Origin: Aureococcus anophagefferens
Taxonomy: Eukaryota > Sar > Pelagophyceae > Pelagomonadales > Pelagomonadaceae
Direction of reading: 5' to 3'
NCBI RefSeq assembly: GCF_000186865.1
Contig: NW_008705593.1
Location: 334,048-398,047 of the forward strand
Length of the DNA stretch: 64,000 bases
Shown here: piece after piece, positions 26,051 to 35,399 of the stretch
Layout: every line of letters begins with the position of its first letter
How positions within the stretch are numbered: the first letter of the stretch is position 1
Translations under genes and position numbers: made by a program
The notes under the pieces: model-generated
Database searches by the model: none
What the model saw: only the letters and a program-made list of their open reading frames with translations
Told to the model about the DNA's origin: nothing

Positions 26051-27691
26051 ATGGCCGGCAGCGTCGTGCGCGTCTCCGCGCGGTGCGTCGACGCGTCCAA
26101 ATGCCCCTTCGCCGAGACCGCCGTGTCCTTCGAATTGGGCCCCGGCGACGTCGTCTGGCTGCAGGGCCCGAGCGGCGTGGGCAAGAGCACGATCGCGGCG
26201 GAGGTCGCGGGCCTCGGCGCGCGGCGCGGCGCCCTCGAAAAGTCCCTGGGCGTGTCCGTCGCCGTCGACTGGGCGGCGGGCGTGCCCGTCGCAGAGCGGT
26301 GCGGCGCCATGTTCCAGCAGACGACGCTCGTCGACGCGCTGAGCGTCGAGGGCAACGTGCGCTGCGCGCTCGCCGCGGCGGCGCGGCCCGCGGGCGACGC
26401 GCTATCCGAGGCGAAGCGGCTCGTCGAGGCCGTGGGCCTCGACTGGGCGCGCGACCGGCGGAAGATGCCGCAGGAGCTGAGCGGCGGCATGGCGCGGCGC
26501 GCGTCGCTCGCGCTGCAGCTGGCGCAGCGGAAGCGCGTCGTCGTCCTCGACGAGCCCTTCACGGGTCTCGACGAGTCGAGCGCCCGGGCCGTCGCCGGCG
26601 AGCTCCGGGCCCTGCGGGAGCGCCACGGCGCCGCGCTCCTGCTCGTGAGCCACCAGCCGTCGCTCGTCGCGCTGGTCGACGCGGCGCCGACGCGCGTCGC
26701 GCTCGCGCCGCGGCGCGCCGGCGGCGACGCGCCGGCGGCCGGCGGCCTCGCGGCGCTGCTGCTCGGCGACGCGCGGTCGGGGACGGCCTACGAGTTCGGG
26801 CCGCGCGCGCGGGCCAAGCTCGCGGACTACCTCTGCTTCTCGCTGCCGCTCATCCTGCTCGCGTTCGCCGCGGCGGGCGTCGCCATCGCCATGCTCTCCG
26901 CGGACCTGCTGTCGCGCCTCGACGTGTCCACGCAGGTCGACGCGGTGCTCGACGCGGAGGTGCTGCCCCTCGTGGACTCGCTCCTCAAGGACGCGTCCAC
27001 GATGCAGAAGACGATGACGAAGATGATGGTCAAGACCAAGGCCCGATTGATGGTCTCCACAGCGCTGCCCCGGGCCAAGCGCGCGCTCTACGCCATCGGC
27101 ATCGCGAAGCTCTTCACGATCGAGCTCGGCCCGCTCCTCGCGGCGCTGCTCCTCAGCGGCCGCGTGGGCGGCTCCTACGCGGGCGAGGTCGCGACGATGC
27201 AGGCGACGTCGCAGAACAAGCTCCTGCGGACGCTGGGCATCTCGCCGCGGCGCTTCACGCTCGCGCCGGCGCTCCTCGCGGCGCTCGCGGCCGCGCCCGT
27301 GCTCACGGCGCTGGGCAGCGGCCTGGCCATCGCCCTGGGCGGCCCCATCGGCGAGGCCTACGGCATCGGCGACGCCGACGACGCCGCGTGGTACTGGGCG
27401 GCCGCGCGGGACGCGCTCACGCCGCCGCTGCGCTGCGACCGCGCGTGGCCGCTGCGGCGCAACGCCGTCGAGCTCGCGACCTGGCCCCTGTTCCACAACG
27501 CCCTCAAGTCCATGACCTACATGGCGCTGATCATCGCCGTCGCGGAGCTCATCGCCCGCGCGCGGAACATCGCGCCGCGCGACGTGCCCCGGGCCATCAC
27601 GGCCTCCGTCGTCGCGGGGGGGCTGGCCGTCATCCTCGGCGACTGGGCCTTCTCCCAGCTCCTTTTGCTCCGCGAGGGCGAGCTTGTTTGA
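26051..27691 (+). CDS. Fused MlaF-type ATPase and MlaE-type permease (lipid-import ABC transporter)
   Basis: 546 residues from the ATG at 26051, in a good context; the frame is open from 26018. Residues ~1-225 are an ABC ATPase: Walker A GPSGVGKS, Q-loop MFQQTT, signature LSGGMARR, Walker B VVVLDEP, H-loop VSHQPS. Residues ~245-546 are an MlaE/TGD1-type permease with its hallmark ELGPLLAALLLSGRVGGSYA followed by GEVATM and several membrane helices. In bacteria (MlaF, MlaE) and plants (TGD3, TGD1) these are separate proteins of a phospholipid transporter, which in plants moves ER lipids across the plastid inner envelope. A plastid or mitochondrial site is inferred. Single exon. Confidence 0.82.
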   Translation: MAGSVVRVSARCVDASKCPFAETAVSFELGPGDVVWLQGPSGVGKSTIAAEVAGLGARRGALEKSLGVSVAVDWAAGVPVAERCGAMFQQTTLVDALSVEGNVRCALAAAARPAGDALSEAKRLVEAVGLDWARDRRKMPQELSGGMARRASLALQLAQRKRVVVLDEPFTGLDESSARAVAGELRALRERHGAALLLVSHQPSLVALVDAAPTRVALAPRRAGGDAPAAGGLAALLLGDARSGTAYEFGPRARAKLADYLCFSLPLILLAFAAAGVAIAMLSADLLSRLDVSTQVDAVLDAEVLPLVDSLLKDASTMQKTMTKMMVKTKARLMVSTALPRAKRALYAIGIAKLFTIELGPLLAALLLSGRVGGSYAGEVATMQATSQNKLLRTLGISPRRFTLAPALLAALAAAPVLTALGSGLAIALGGPIGEAYGIGDADDAAWYWAAARDALTPPLRCDRAWPLRRNAVELATWPLFHNALKSMTYMALIIAVAELIARARNIAPRDVPRAITASVVAGGLAVILGDWAFSQLLLLREGELV

Positions 27692-27771
27692 GCGTTTCTT
27701 TTAATATTTTAGCCAGCTTGCAGGCTTGCTTGAACCAGTAATTCTTCGACTCGGTCTTCCTTCCGACCGCA

Positions 27772-29058
27772 ATGGGCTGCCTGCGCCTCTTATTGGCCAC
27801 CTCCCTCGCCGTGGCCGGCGCCCTGCCGTCCTGGAGCTGGGACACGATCCAGAACTACGTCCACTGCGCCAACACGACCGGCGAGTGGAACGCCGGCGCC
27901 CTCGCGACCCTCGCGTCCAAGCCCTTCGTCGTCTTCGAGAAGAACCACAAGCTCACGCAAGCCCCCGTGTCCGACGACGCCGAGGGCAAGATCGCCGCGA
28001 GCTGCGCGGAAGTCAAGAAGCTGAGCCCGACGACGGACTGCTACATGTACGTCGAATCGGACGTCGCGCGGTCGTTTTACGGTCTGGGCCACTGGGTCGA
28101 GGCGAACAAGGCGACGGCGGCTCTCAAGTGCAACGGGTCCTACGTCACCCAGACCTGGTCCGAGGAGGGCCTCGACTTCACGTTCTACGCCTACGACTTC
28201 CGCGACGCGGCGATGCAGGCGAAGTGGGTCGCGCGCGTCGCGGACGCCGTACAAGCGGGCGCCGTCGACGGCGCGTTCATCGACGGCGACCGCAACGGCT
28301 TCTGGTCGAGCGTGACCAACGGCTGCGCGAAGGACGAGCAGGACGCCTGGGCCGCGGGGCTCAACGCGTCCGTCGCGGCGCTCGCCGCGGCCATCGGGCC
28401 GGACAAGACGCGAATTCCCGCGTCCCGCGTTTGTGCCATGTTCCGAGACGACGGCGAAATATATAGGCTCATCTCAAATTATCCTACCACCAGCGCGCTC
28501 GCGCTCTGCCAGGGCGGCATGCTCGAGCGCGGCGGCAGCATGCTCGACGTCGACGCCTGGAACGCGGCGAAGACCTGCGCGGGCGGGCCGTGTCTGTTGG
28601 ACTTCCACGCGCAGAACGCGCAGCAGTCGCTCCGCAACTTCAATTCGAGCCTGGCCAACTTCCTCATCGGCGTCCACGAGCACGGATACTTCGGCGTCGG
28701 CGGCGGCTGGAGCGGCGCCGGGGAGAGCGCCTGCGACACGTGGCTCTACCAGTACCCCGAATATTCCAAGAGCCTCGGCGCGCCCAAGTCGGACTTCACC
28801 GTCGCGAAGGGCAGCCACGGCCTCAACTGCACGCTCCTCGACGACAAGCCGAGCCACAAGGACGTCTCCGGCTGCCTCTTCCGCCGCGAGTTCGCGTCGG
28901 GCACGAAGGTCTTCCTCGGCCAATACGCGGCGCCGGCCTTTGGCGCGGACGCGGACGACGCCGTCGGCGCGCTCCTCGGCACGTCGAACTACGGCGCCTG
29001 CGTCTTCTGGTCCGACGGCACGACGACGGGCAACACTACCCTGTGCCCTTCCGAGTAA
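27772..29058 (+). CDS. Secreted hydrolase-like protein (possible glycoside hydrolase), one introner
   Basis: Exons 27772-28409 and 28467-29058 give 409 residues. The signal peptide is MGCLRLLLATSLAVAGALP. The first half looks like a TIM-barrel-type strand/helix series with FTFYAYDFRD and an acidic FIDGDRNGFW where catalytic carboxylates would be expected; the second half has LDFHAQNAQQS and VHEHGYFGVGGGW. Several N-x-S/T sites and paired cysteines fit a secreted enzyme. I cannot assign a numbered family. The 57-nt introner is in frame without a stop, so an unspliced reading also gives an open frame of 428 residues. Confidence 0.6.
   Translation: MGCLRLLLATSLAVAGALPSWSWDTIQNYVHCANTTGEWNAGALATLASKPFVVFEKNHKLTQAPVSDDAEGKIAASCAEVKKLSPTTDCYMYVESDVARSFYGLGHWVEANKATAALKCNGSYVTQTWSEEGLDFTFYAYDFRDAAMQAKWVARVADAVQAGAVDGAFIDGDRNGFWSSVTNGCAKDEQDAWAAGLNASVAALAAAIGPDKTRIPASRVCAMFRDDGEIYRLISNYPTTSALALCQGGMLERGGSMLDVDAWNAAKTCAGGPCLLDFHAQNAQQSLRNFNSSLANFLIGVHEHGYFGVGGGWSGAGESACDTWLYQYPEYSKSLGAPKSDFTVAKGSHGLNCTLLDDKPSHKDVSGCLFRREFASGTKVFLGQYAAPAFGADADDAVGALLGTSNYGACVFWSDGTTTGNTTLCPSE
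28410..28466 (+). mobile_element. Introner (short family), copy D (eroded)
   Basis: 57-nt GC-AG intron. After an octamer GCGAATTC the element begins CCGCGTCCCGCGTTTGTG, aligning with the 5' end of copy C2, and ends AAATATATAG. The downstream octamer GCTCATCT matches only in part. Removal joins DKT|LISNYPTTS and eliminates a locally AT-rich, atypical peptide. Confidence 0.6.
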
Positions 29059-29062
29059 AATG

Positions 29063-30614
29063 TTACGACTCCGGGAGGTGGTCGACGTCGATGGGGATGT
29101 AGCCGGCCTCGGAGAACTTCGTGCACATGCCGCGGCGCTGCGCCGTCTTCGGGTTGTCGTACTTTCTCGCGTCGTAGACGCCGCGCTCGCGCTCGAACTC
29201 CTCGCGGATGGCGAACCAGAGCTTGTGGAACTCGTTGCAGATCTTGCAGTAGTAGCAGCTCGTCGACGTGCCGTGGCAGATCCACGGCTTCTGGCAGATC
29301 GTGAAGTGGACGACCTTGACGGCCGCGACGTCCGTCAGGCGGCAGTCGTCGCAGTCGCCTTTCGCGATGTCGCCCGTGTAGGCGCCGGCGCCGGGCACCG
29401 TGCCGTCGCGGCACTCGCCCTTGCCGAAGCCGCCCGCGGACCGCGGGTTCGACGCCATGTTGTTGTAGACGCAGCCCCGGACCTCGCGGCCGAGCCGGGG
29501 CCGCACGTGGCGGAAGTAGTAGGGCAGCAGGCCCTGGATCGTCATGCCGCCGTAGAAGGACCCCGCGCGCGTGCCGCCCCAGCCGCCGCGGAAGTCGCCC
29601 TTCCTGACGATGGCGACCATCTCCTCGAAGACGTCCAGGTTCGGCCGGGCGACGAAGAAGCCGCCCTGGACGGGCGGGTTCGCGCCCCAGGGCCTCTGGG
29701 CCATGTTCCAGTCGAAAGTGTACTGGCCGTGGACGCCGGCGATCGGTGGCAGGCTCGCGTCGACGTTCTTCAGGTTCCGGTCGTTCGCGGCGACGGCCGC
29801 GGCGCTGAGCGTCGCCGCGCCCTCGACGGGTTCGTCGTCGAAGAGCTCGTCGAAGTTCTGGAGCACGAGCGAGTCCATGTCGAGGTGGACGACGCGGTGG
29901 TACTCCGTGAGGGACCACGCGTAGAGCTTGAGCAGCTCCCACGCGCCGCAGCAGCCGTTCGAGGAAATCCGCGACCGCAAAAAGTCGCCCTCGATGTCCT
30001 CGACCTCGACCGGCAACGGCTTCTCGAGCACGCGGAACCCGACGCGCCGCAGCTTGCTCCGCCCGGCCTCGGAGACCTGCGGCGCCACGAAGGCGACCAG
30101 AGCCGCGTCGTAGCGCGAGCCGTTGCGGTGGCGCGCTGTGCCCGAGCACGGCCGCGCCGTCGATGCCGTTCCAGTTGCCGCCGTCGGAGGTGACGGAGAT
30201 GGCGTAGGCGATGGTCTTCTTCTTGCCGCCGCTCGCCGCGCCGCGGAGCGCCGGCGCGCGCGGCGGCGGCGGCGGCGGCGGTTTTCGCGGCGGCGGCGGC
30301 GGCGGCGGGGGCGGCGGCGGCGCGCGCGGCGGCGGCGCGCCGGCGGGCTCGTTGCAGACCGTCGCCTTCCAGCACTTGCCGCTCGCCGTGTGGCACTTGA
30401 GGCCGTCCTCCTTGCAATAGTAGCCGCTGTATCCCGGCTGCGGCTCGCCGCGCGGCAGCTCGAGCTCCAGGACCGTCGCGTCGCTCCCGCCGGCAGCGCT
30501 CGCCGGCTGGTGCGAGCTCAGCGCCCAGAGCTGGATCGCGGCGACGGCGGCCAGAAAGCATAGTAGGATGGTGCGTGGACGCACGCCGCTTGGTTTGTGT
30601 CGCGAGGCGCCCAT
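29063..30614 (-). CDS. Type II membrane GT8-like glycosyltransferase (apparent frameshift)
   Basis: The start is the ATG at 30614, giving MGASRHKPSGVRPRTILLCF, a cytosolic tail plus signal anchor (about residues 15-32). A cysteine-containing stem and a poly-Pro linker (about residues 85-125) follow. The catalytic domain has KKKTIAYAISVTSDGGNW, NGCCGAWELLKL, HLDMDSLVLQNFDELF (DxD) and PPVQGGFFVARP. The frame changes near 30125-30138, within a GCGCGC run, and the domain continues in another frame as SRYDAALVAFVAPQ. One missing or two extra bases would explain it, likely a sequence error. It is related to the gene at 6709-7863. Its stop lies 4 bp from that of the hydrolase-like gene. Confidence 0.62.
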
Positions 30615-30764
30615 AGCGTCCCGCACCCTCAACAGGTCAAATCACTGTGCAAAGCGCTGCCATTGCACGCAAAATTGCAAAACTCCACAGGGAGCGGCGA
30701 GCAGGTCAAAATTTGCCCCTTAAAAAGTCTTCAAAGTAGAACGGTGCCGTGCCCATTCGATGTC

Positions 30765-32032
30765 ATGGCGAGCTTCTTGGGATCCATTTTCCTGCTCCTG
30801 CTCGTCGCTGCGGAGAGCCGCGAGTTGACGGATTCGGACCTCGCGCGTGCGCACCGGCCGAAGCCGCTGGGTCTGCGCTTCGCGCTGGAACGCGACGTCT
30901 CGAGCGCCTTAAATGCAGCCCTTTCAACAGCTTGGACCATCCCCACGAAGCCCTGCGCGTCATTCCACCTCGACGAGTTGCACAACATTATAGATGTCCT
31001 CGCGGCCGTGCGCGACGCTGACCTCCAAGACATCTACGGCGCGAGCGGCGACCGCCGGTCGCTGCCGGACTGGCTGGCGACGTCCGCGTCGCGCCGCGGG
31101 AAACGGGCCGCGGACGGCGCCGCCCCGTCGGACGCCCTGCGCGCGGCGCGCTGCAACGACGCCGCATTCCTCTTCGCCCATCATCTCGGCGCCGAGGCGC
31201 GCCGCGAGGCCGCGGCGGTGCTGGCCGCGGCGCCGCTGGTGAGCGAGCTCCCGCCCGCTTCCGGCGACGCGTACGGCGCGCTCGAGCTCGCGGGGTCCAT
31301 GAGCTGCCGCGCGTGCCACTACGTCGACGATTTGCCGGCGAACGCGTCGCACCCCGTCGCGACGCCCGACAACTACAACACGACCATGTACATGTACGCC
31401 GAGGCGCACGGCTCTTCCATCGCGGACGTCGACTACCGCTACCCGACCCGGCAGGCGCTCTACACGACGACCTGGGCCGAGAAGGCGCGCTCCAGCGTCG
31501 AGCGACAGAAGTGTCGTTTCGTGTGAATTTTGCCCGAAGATGTGAAGAAATCCGACCCCGTCGCACTCGGTAGGCACATTCCCGGGACTGCTCGCTGCTC
31601 TTCGAGAGCGACGGCTCGGTCTGGGAGTGGTACCGCGACAGCGAGATCTGCGCCAAGCTCATGGACGGCGCGCCCGTCTTCCCGCCGGACATGGCGCGCG
31701 GCGCGCGGATGACGGAGCTCGTCGCCGAGGCGCCGCTCGTCGTCCTCAACCCGTTCACGAACGCGTCGATGCCGCCGTGCAGGCTCTACTGCGCGCCGGA
31801 CGACGGGCCCTGCTACTGCGAGAGTCTTGTGGAACCGTTCCAGCCCGTGCTCCACACGCACGCGTCCCGCAACCTCTCCGGCTCGCGGTCCTACTACGGG
31901 CCCTACGTCCCGACGCCCGGCGACGTCGCGCCCATCGCCAGGCCCGCCTACTGCCCGGGAGCGGACGCGCCGGCGAAGTTCCCCAACGACACCACGGGCC
32001 TCGAGTGCTCCTGTAACCGGTGCTGGGTTTAG
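30765..32032 (+). CDS. Secreted cysteine-rich protein, paralogue of the 14.8-kb gene, one introner
   Basis: Exons 30765-31484 and 31574-32032 give 392 residues. The signal peptide is MASFLGSIFLLLLVAAESRE. A CRACHYVDD motif, the aromatic VWEWYRDSE, and a C-terminal half with about ten cysteines (LYCAPDDGPCYC, LECSCNRCW) suggest a disulfide-stabilised extracellular or vacuolar protein. No enzyme family is recognised. It shares block order with the gene at 14812-16225, but its introner sits at a different site (WAEK|AHSRD), so the insertions happened separately. Confidence 0.7.
31485..31573 (+). mobile_element. Introner (short family), copy B
   Basis: Same 81-bp length as copy A and ~88% identical to it: starts CAGCGTCGAGCGAC and ends GCACTCGGTAG. 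The flanking octamers GCGCGCTC and GCACATTC agree at five of eight positions, and all three differences are transitions. The 89-nt GC-AG intron restores frame WAEK|AHSRDCSLLF. The unspliced frame meets a stop at 31524-31526. Confidence 0.82.
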
Positions 32033-32126
32033 TCGGCTTGAACTTCATGTTGCAGAGGTGCTGCCTTTGCGGCTTTGCCCATGCATGATGTCTCTCGCAT
32101 TCCCGCGCCGCTAGTGCAGAGCATCG

Positions 32127-32963
32127 ATGAGCTTCGTCGCCTCCGGCGGCGGCGGCGGCGGCGGCGCTGATCAGTTTCCCAATTTCCCGCAGCAAGGCGG
32201 CAACGGCAACCCGCGCACCGGCGGCGGCGGCGGCGGCGGCCGTGGTCGCGGTCGCGGTCGCGGCCGCGGTCGGCGCGGCCCGCGCGGGCCGAAGCGGTCG
32301 CTCGTCGTCATGGTCGACGTGCCCGAGCACCGCCGCGGCCGCGTCGTCGGCGCGCGCGGCGCGACGATCAAGCGCATCGAGCGCGACAGCGGCGCGCGGC
32401 TCCAGCTGCCGCGGCGCGACGACCCGGACGGGTCGCTCCGGCTCGCGGGCGCGGACGCCGCGAGCGTCTTCCGCGCCGCCGCGGCCGTCGCGGCGGCCGC
32501 GGGCGCCGGCCCGCTCGCCGCGCGCTGCCGGCTCGACGGCGCGGAGGTCTCCGCGACGCTCGAAGCCGTCGACCTCGAGCGCCACGCGCTCTTCGAGGGC
32601 GACGGCGGCTTCGCGTGCCGCGCGGTGCCCAACCCCGGCGGCGTACTGCCCGCCGACGTCGTCGCGACGGTCCTCGACAACCGCGCCTTCGCCGCCGGCG
32701 ACGGCGCGGCCGTCGCGGCCCTCGCGGACGGCGACCGCGTCTGGGTCTTCGGCTGGGGCGCGGGCGTCGCCGGCGCGCGCGACGTCGCCGACGACCTCCT
32801 CGCGCTCCCGGAGCTCGCGGCGGCCATCGCCGACGCGATCGCGGCGACGCCGAATGGCGACGTCGCCGCGCCACCGCCGCCGCCGCCCGACGACGCCGCG
32901 GCCGGAGCCGTCGCGCCGCCTCCGCCCGACGACGCCGCCCCCTCGCCGCCCGTAGACACTTAG
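32127..32963 (+). CDS. KH-domain RNA-binding protein with RGG-type N-terminus
   Basis: 278 residues. A Gly/Arg-rich N-terminal third (GRGRGRGRGRGRRGPRGP) precedes a KH-like domain: VVMVDVPEHRRGRVVGARGA, then TIKRIERDSGARLQLPR. GARG provides the GxxG loop that contacts RNA. The rest is alanine-rich and ends in a Pro/Asp-rich tail. It may act in nuclear or cytosolic mRNA handling. The stop is 2 bp from that of the RidA-like gene on the other strand. Confidence 0.72.
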   Translation: MSFVASGGGGGGGADQFPNFPQQGGNGNPRTGGGGGGGRGRGRGRGRGRRGPRGPKRSLVVMVDVPEHRRGRVVGARGATIKRIERDSGARLQLPRRDDPDGSLRLAGADAASVFRAAAAVAAAAGAGPLAARCRLDGAEVSATLEAVDLERHALFEGDGGFACRAVPNPGGVLPADVVATVLDNRAFAAGDGAAVAALADGDRVWVFGWGAGVAGARDVADDLLALPELAAAIADAIAATPNGDVAAPPPPPPDDAAAGAVAPPPPDDAAPSPPVDT

Positions 32964-32965
32964 CA

Positions 32966-33278
32966 CTAGGCCGCGGCGTTCGCGCGGATCTCGACGAGCC
33001 AGCCGTGGCCGAGCTTCGTCTGGACGCAGGCGCGCGTGGGCTTCTCGTCGCCGAGCCACGCGTCGTAGACGGCGTTCATGCCCTCGAAGTCGCGGTCCAG
33101 GTCCTTGAGGTAGATGGTGACGGAGAGGAGCTGGTTCTTGGACGAGCCGGCCTCGTCGAGGATCGCGCCGAGGCGTTCGAGCGCCTGGCGCGGTCTGCTC
33201 GCCGACGGTGCCGTTGTTGTCCGTGCCCACGAGGCCCTGCGTCTCGACGCGGCCGTTGTGCTTGATCCATTTGGACAT
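32966..33278 (-). CDS. RidA/YoaB-like protein (5' end unresolved, apparent frameshift)
   Basis: The C-terminal part (QALERLGAILDEAGSSKNQL, VTIYLKDLDRDFEGMNAVYD, KPTRACVQTKL, WLVEIRANAA) is a clear RidA/YjgF-type sequence, closest to the YoaB group. The N-terminal part (MSKWIKHNGRVETQGLVG, NNGTVGEQ) lies in another frame; one extra base near 33188-33192 (CAGACCGCGCCAG) explains the change. The frame stays open upstream to 33413 without an ATG, including a hydrophobic stretch, so the real start may be in a 5' exon. RidA proteins deaminate reactive imines, but the YoaB branch is poorly characterised. Confidence 0.6.
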
Positions 33279-33407
33279 GCGCCAGGCCTTGAAGCCCGGC
33301 GCGCGCGTGATGCGCAGGCTGCGCCGCACGCGCACGCGCTCGCAGAAGACGCCGACGAGCGCCGCGGCGAGGGCCGTCGCGAGCTGCGGGCGGGGAGATT
33401 GTGTTTT

Positions 33408-33461
33408 TGGCACTGCAAAACGATGTCAGGAGGTGTTTTGTGGCACGGCAAAACGATGTCA
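33408..33461. repeat. Direct repeat, 33-bp spacing, upstream of RidA-like gene
   Basis: Two copies of GCAAAACGATGTCA (33415-33428 and 33448-33461), each preceded by a nearly identical TGGCAC segment (one mismatch), with starts 33 bp apart. They lie in the divergent region between the RidA-like and AP-3 delta genes. Possible promoter element or small tandem duplication. Confidence 0.6.
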
Positions 33462-33753
33462 TTGCGCGCGCGTTTCCAGCATCGATTGAACAAGACGCTG
33501 CGTGTGCGCATGGCTCATCGCGATCGGCGGACCCATGCTGCTGCAAATGCGACGTGCGACGCGGCTCGGTGCGCGAGGCGCCGATGCGGCTTGCCACAGC
33601 GAGGTTTGCAGCTCGCCCAAACCGAGCCGGACTTGGCGTCGCCTCGATCGATCGTCTCGGCAGCGTCGCCGCGGCCGACGACACGTTCCTAAAGCCGCCG
33701 GGCGTCGCGGGGCTCCCTGAACTCGGGCGCGCCGCCCGCGGCCCGTCGGCGCC

Positions 33754-35367
33754 ATGTTCGAGAAGAGCCTGCAGGACCTCGCGCGGCGCCGGCGCCGGGG
33801 AAACTGTTCCCGCGCGAACCGGGAGAGCGCGCACGACGCGCGCGCGCGCGCGGCGGAGCGCGCGCGCCGTCGCGACCGCGCGCCCGCGCCGCCCGCGCCG
33901 CCCCGACGACGACGGTAAACCGCCCCCGCGCGCAGGTCAAGGGCATCCGCGCGAACAAGCGCGAGCCCGGCGCGTTCATCTCGCAGGCCATCGCGGAATG
34001 CAAGCAGGAGCTGCGGAACGTGGACCCCTACGTCAAGGCCCAGGCCGTGCGGAAGCTGACGTACCTGCAGATGATGGGCTACGACGTGTCGTGGGCGTCG
34101 TTCGCGATCGTCGAGACGATGTCGCAGGCGCGGTTCGCGCACAAGCGCATCGGCTACCTCGCGGCGTGCCAGTGCTTCAGCGAGTCCACGGACGTCGTGC
34201 TGCTGACGACGAACCTGCTCAAGAAAGAGTTCCAGAGCACGTCGCAGTACGAGGTGGGCCTCGCGGTCAACTGCCTCGCGAACATCGTCACGAAGGACCT
34301 GGCCCGCGACCTGCTGCAGGACTCCGTGCTCCTCATGTCCCACAGCAAGCCCTACGTGCGCAAGAAGGCCGTGTCGTCCATGTTCAAGCTCTTCGTCAAG
34401 TACCCGCAGGGCCTGCGCCTCACCTTCGAGAAGCTCAAGGAGCGGTTGGCGGACGGCGAGCCGGCCGTGACGTCGTGCGCGGTCAACGTCGTCTGCGAGC
34501 TCGCGAACAAGAACCCGAACAACTACCTCTCCATGGCGCCCCAGTTCTTCCGGCTGCTGACGACGTCGTCGAACAACTGGATGCTCATCAAGGTCGTCAA
34601 GCTCATGGGCGCGCTCGTGCCCCAGGAGCCGCGGCTCGCGCGGAAGCTCCTGGAGCCGCTCGCGACGATCATCCAGAACACGGCGGCCAAGTCGCTCCAG
34701 TACGAGTGCATCCACACGCTGACCTTAGCCTTACCGTTCACGAAGAAGGCCGACGGCACGGAGAGCCGCAACGTGCCGGGGGTCGTGCGATTGTGCGCGG
34801 ACCACCTCCGCCAGTTCATCGACGACGCGGACCAGAATCTGAAGTATCTGGGGCTCGTGGGCTTCGTGGAGCTCATGAAGTCGCACCCCAAGGCCGTCGT
34901 CGAGCACAAGGAGCTCGTGCTGCTCTGCCTGAGCGACGACGACGTGACGATCCGCACGCGGGCTTTGGAGCTGCTGACGGGCATGGTGACGCGGAAGAAT
35001 TTGGAGGAGCTCGTCGTCAAGCTGCTGGCGCACGTGAACCGCGCCGAGGGCGCCTACCGCGACGAGCTCATCTCGCGCATCGTCCACATGTGCAGCCGCG
35101 ACAAGTACTCCTACCTGTCGGACTTTGTCTGGTACCTCTCCGTCCTCGTGCGGCTGGCGCACCTCCGGGGGTCCGCGCACGGCGCGCTCCTCGCGGAGCA
35201 GCTCGTGGACATCACGATGCGCGTGCGGCCCGTGCGGCGCTACGCGGCGCGCGACATGGTCTGCCTGCTGCTCGACGACAAGCTCGCCGTCGGCCAGGGC
35301 CTGGAGTCGATCGCGGACGTGCTGTCCGCGGCCGCGTGGATCGCGGGCGAGTACGCGGCGGAGCTCT

Positions 35368-35399
<32 letters not shown>

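Noticed and set aside
28989..30632. Longer start for the GT8-like gene at 30632
   Set aside because: That codon is TTG; the first ATG in frame is at 30614.
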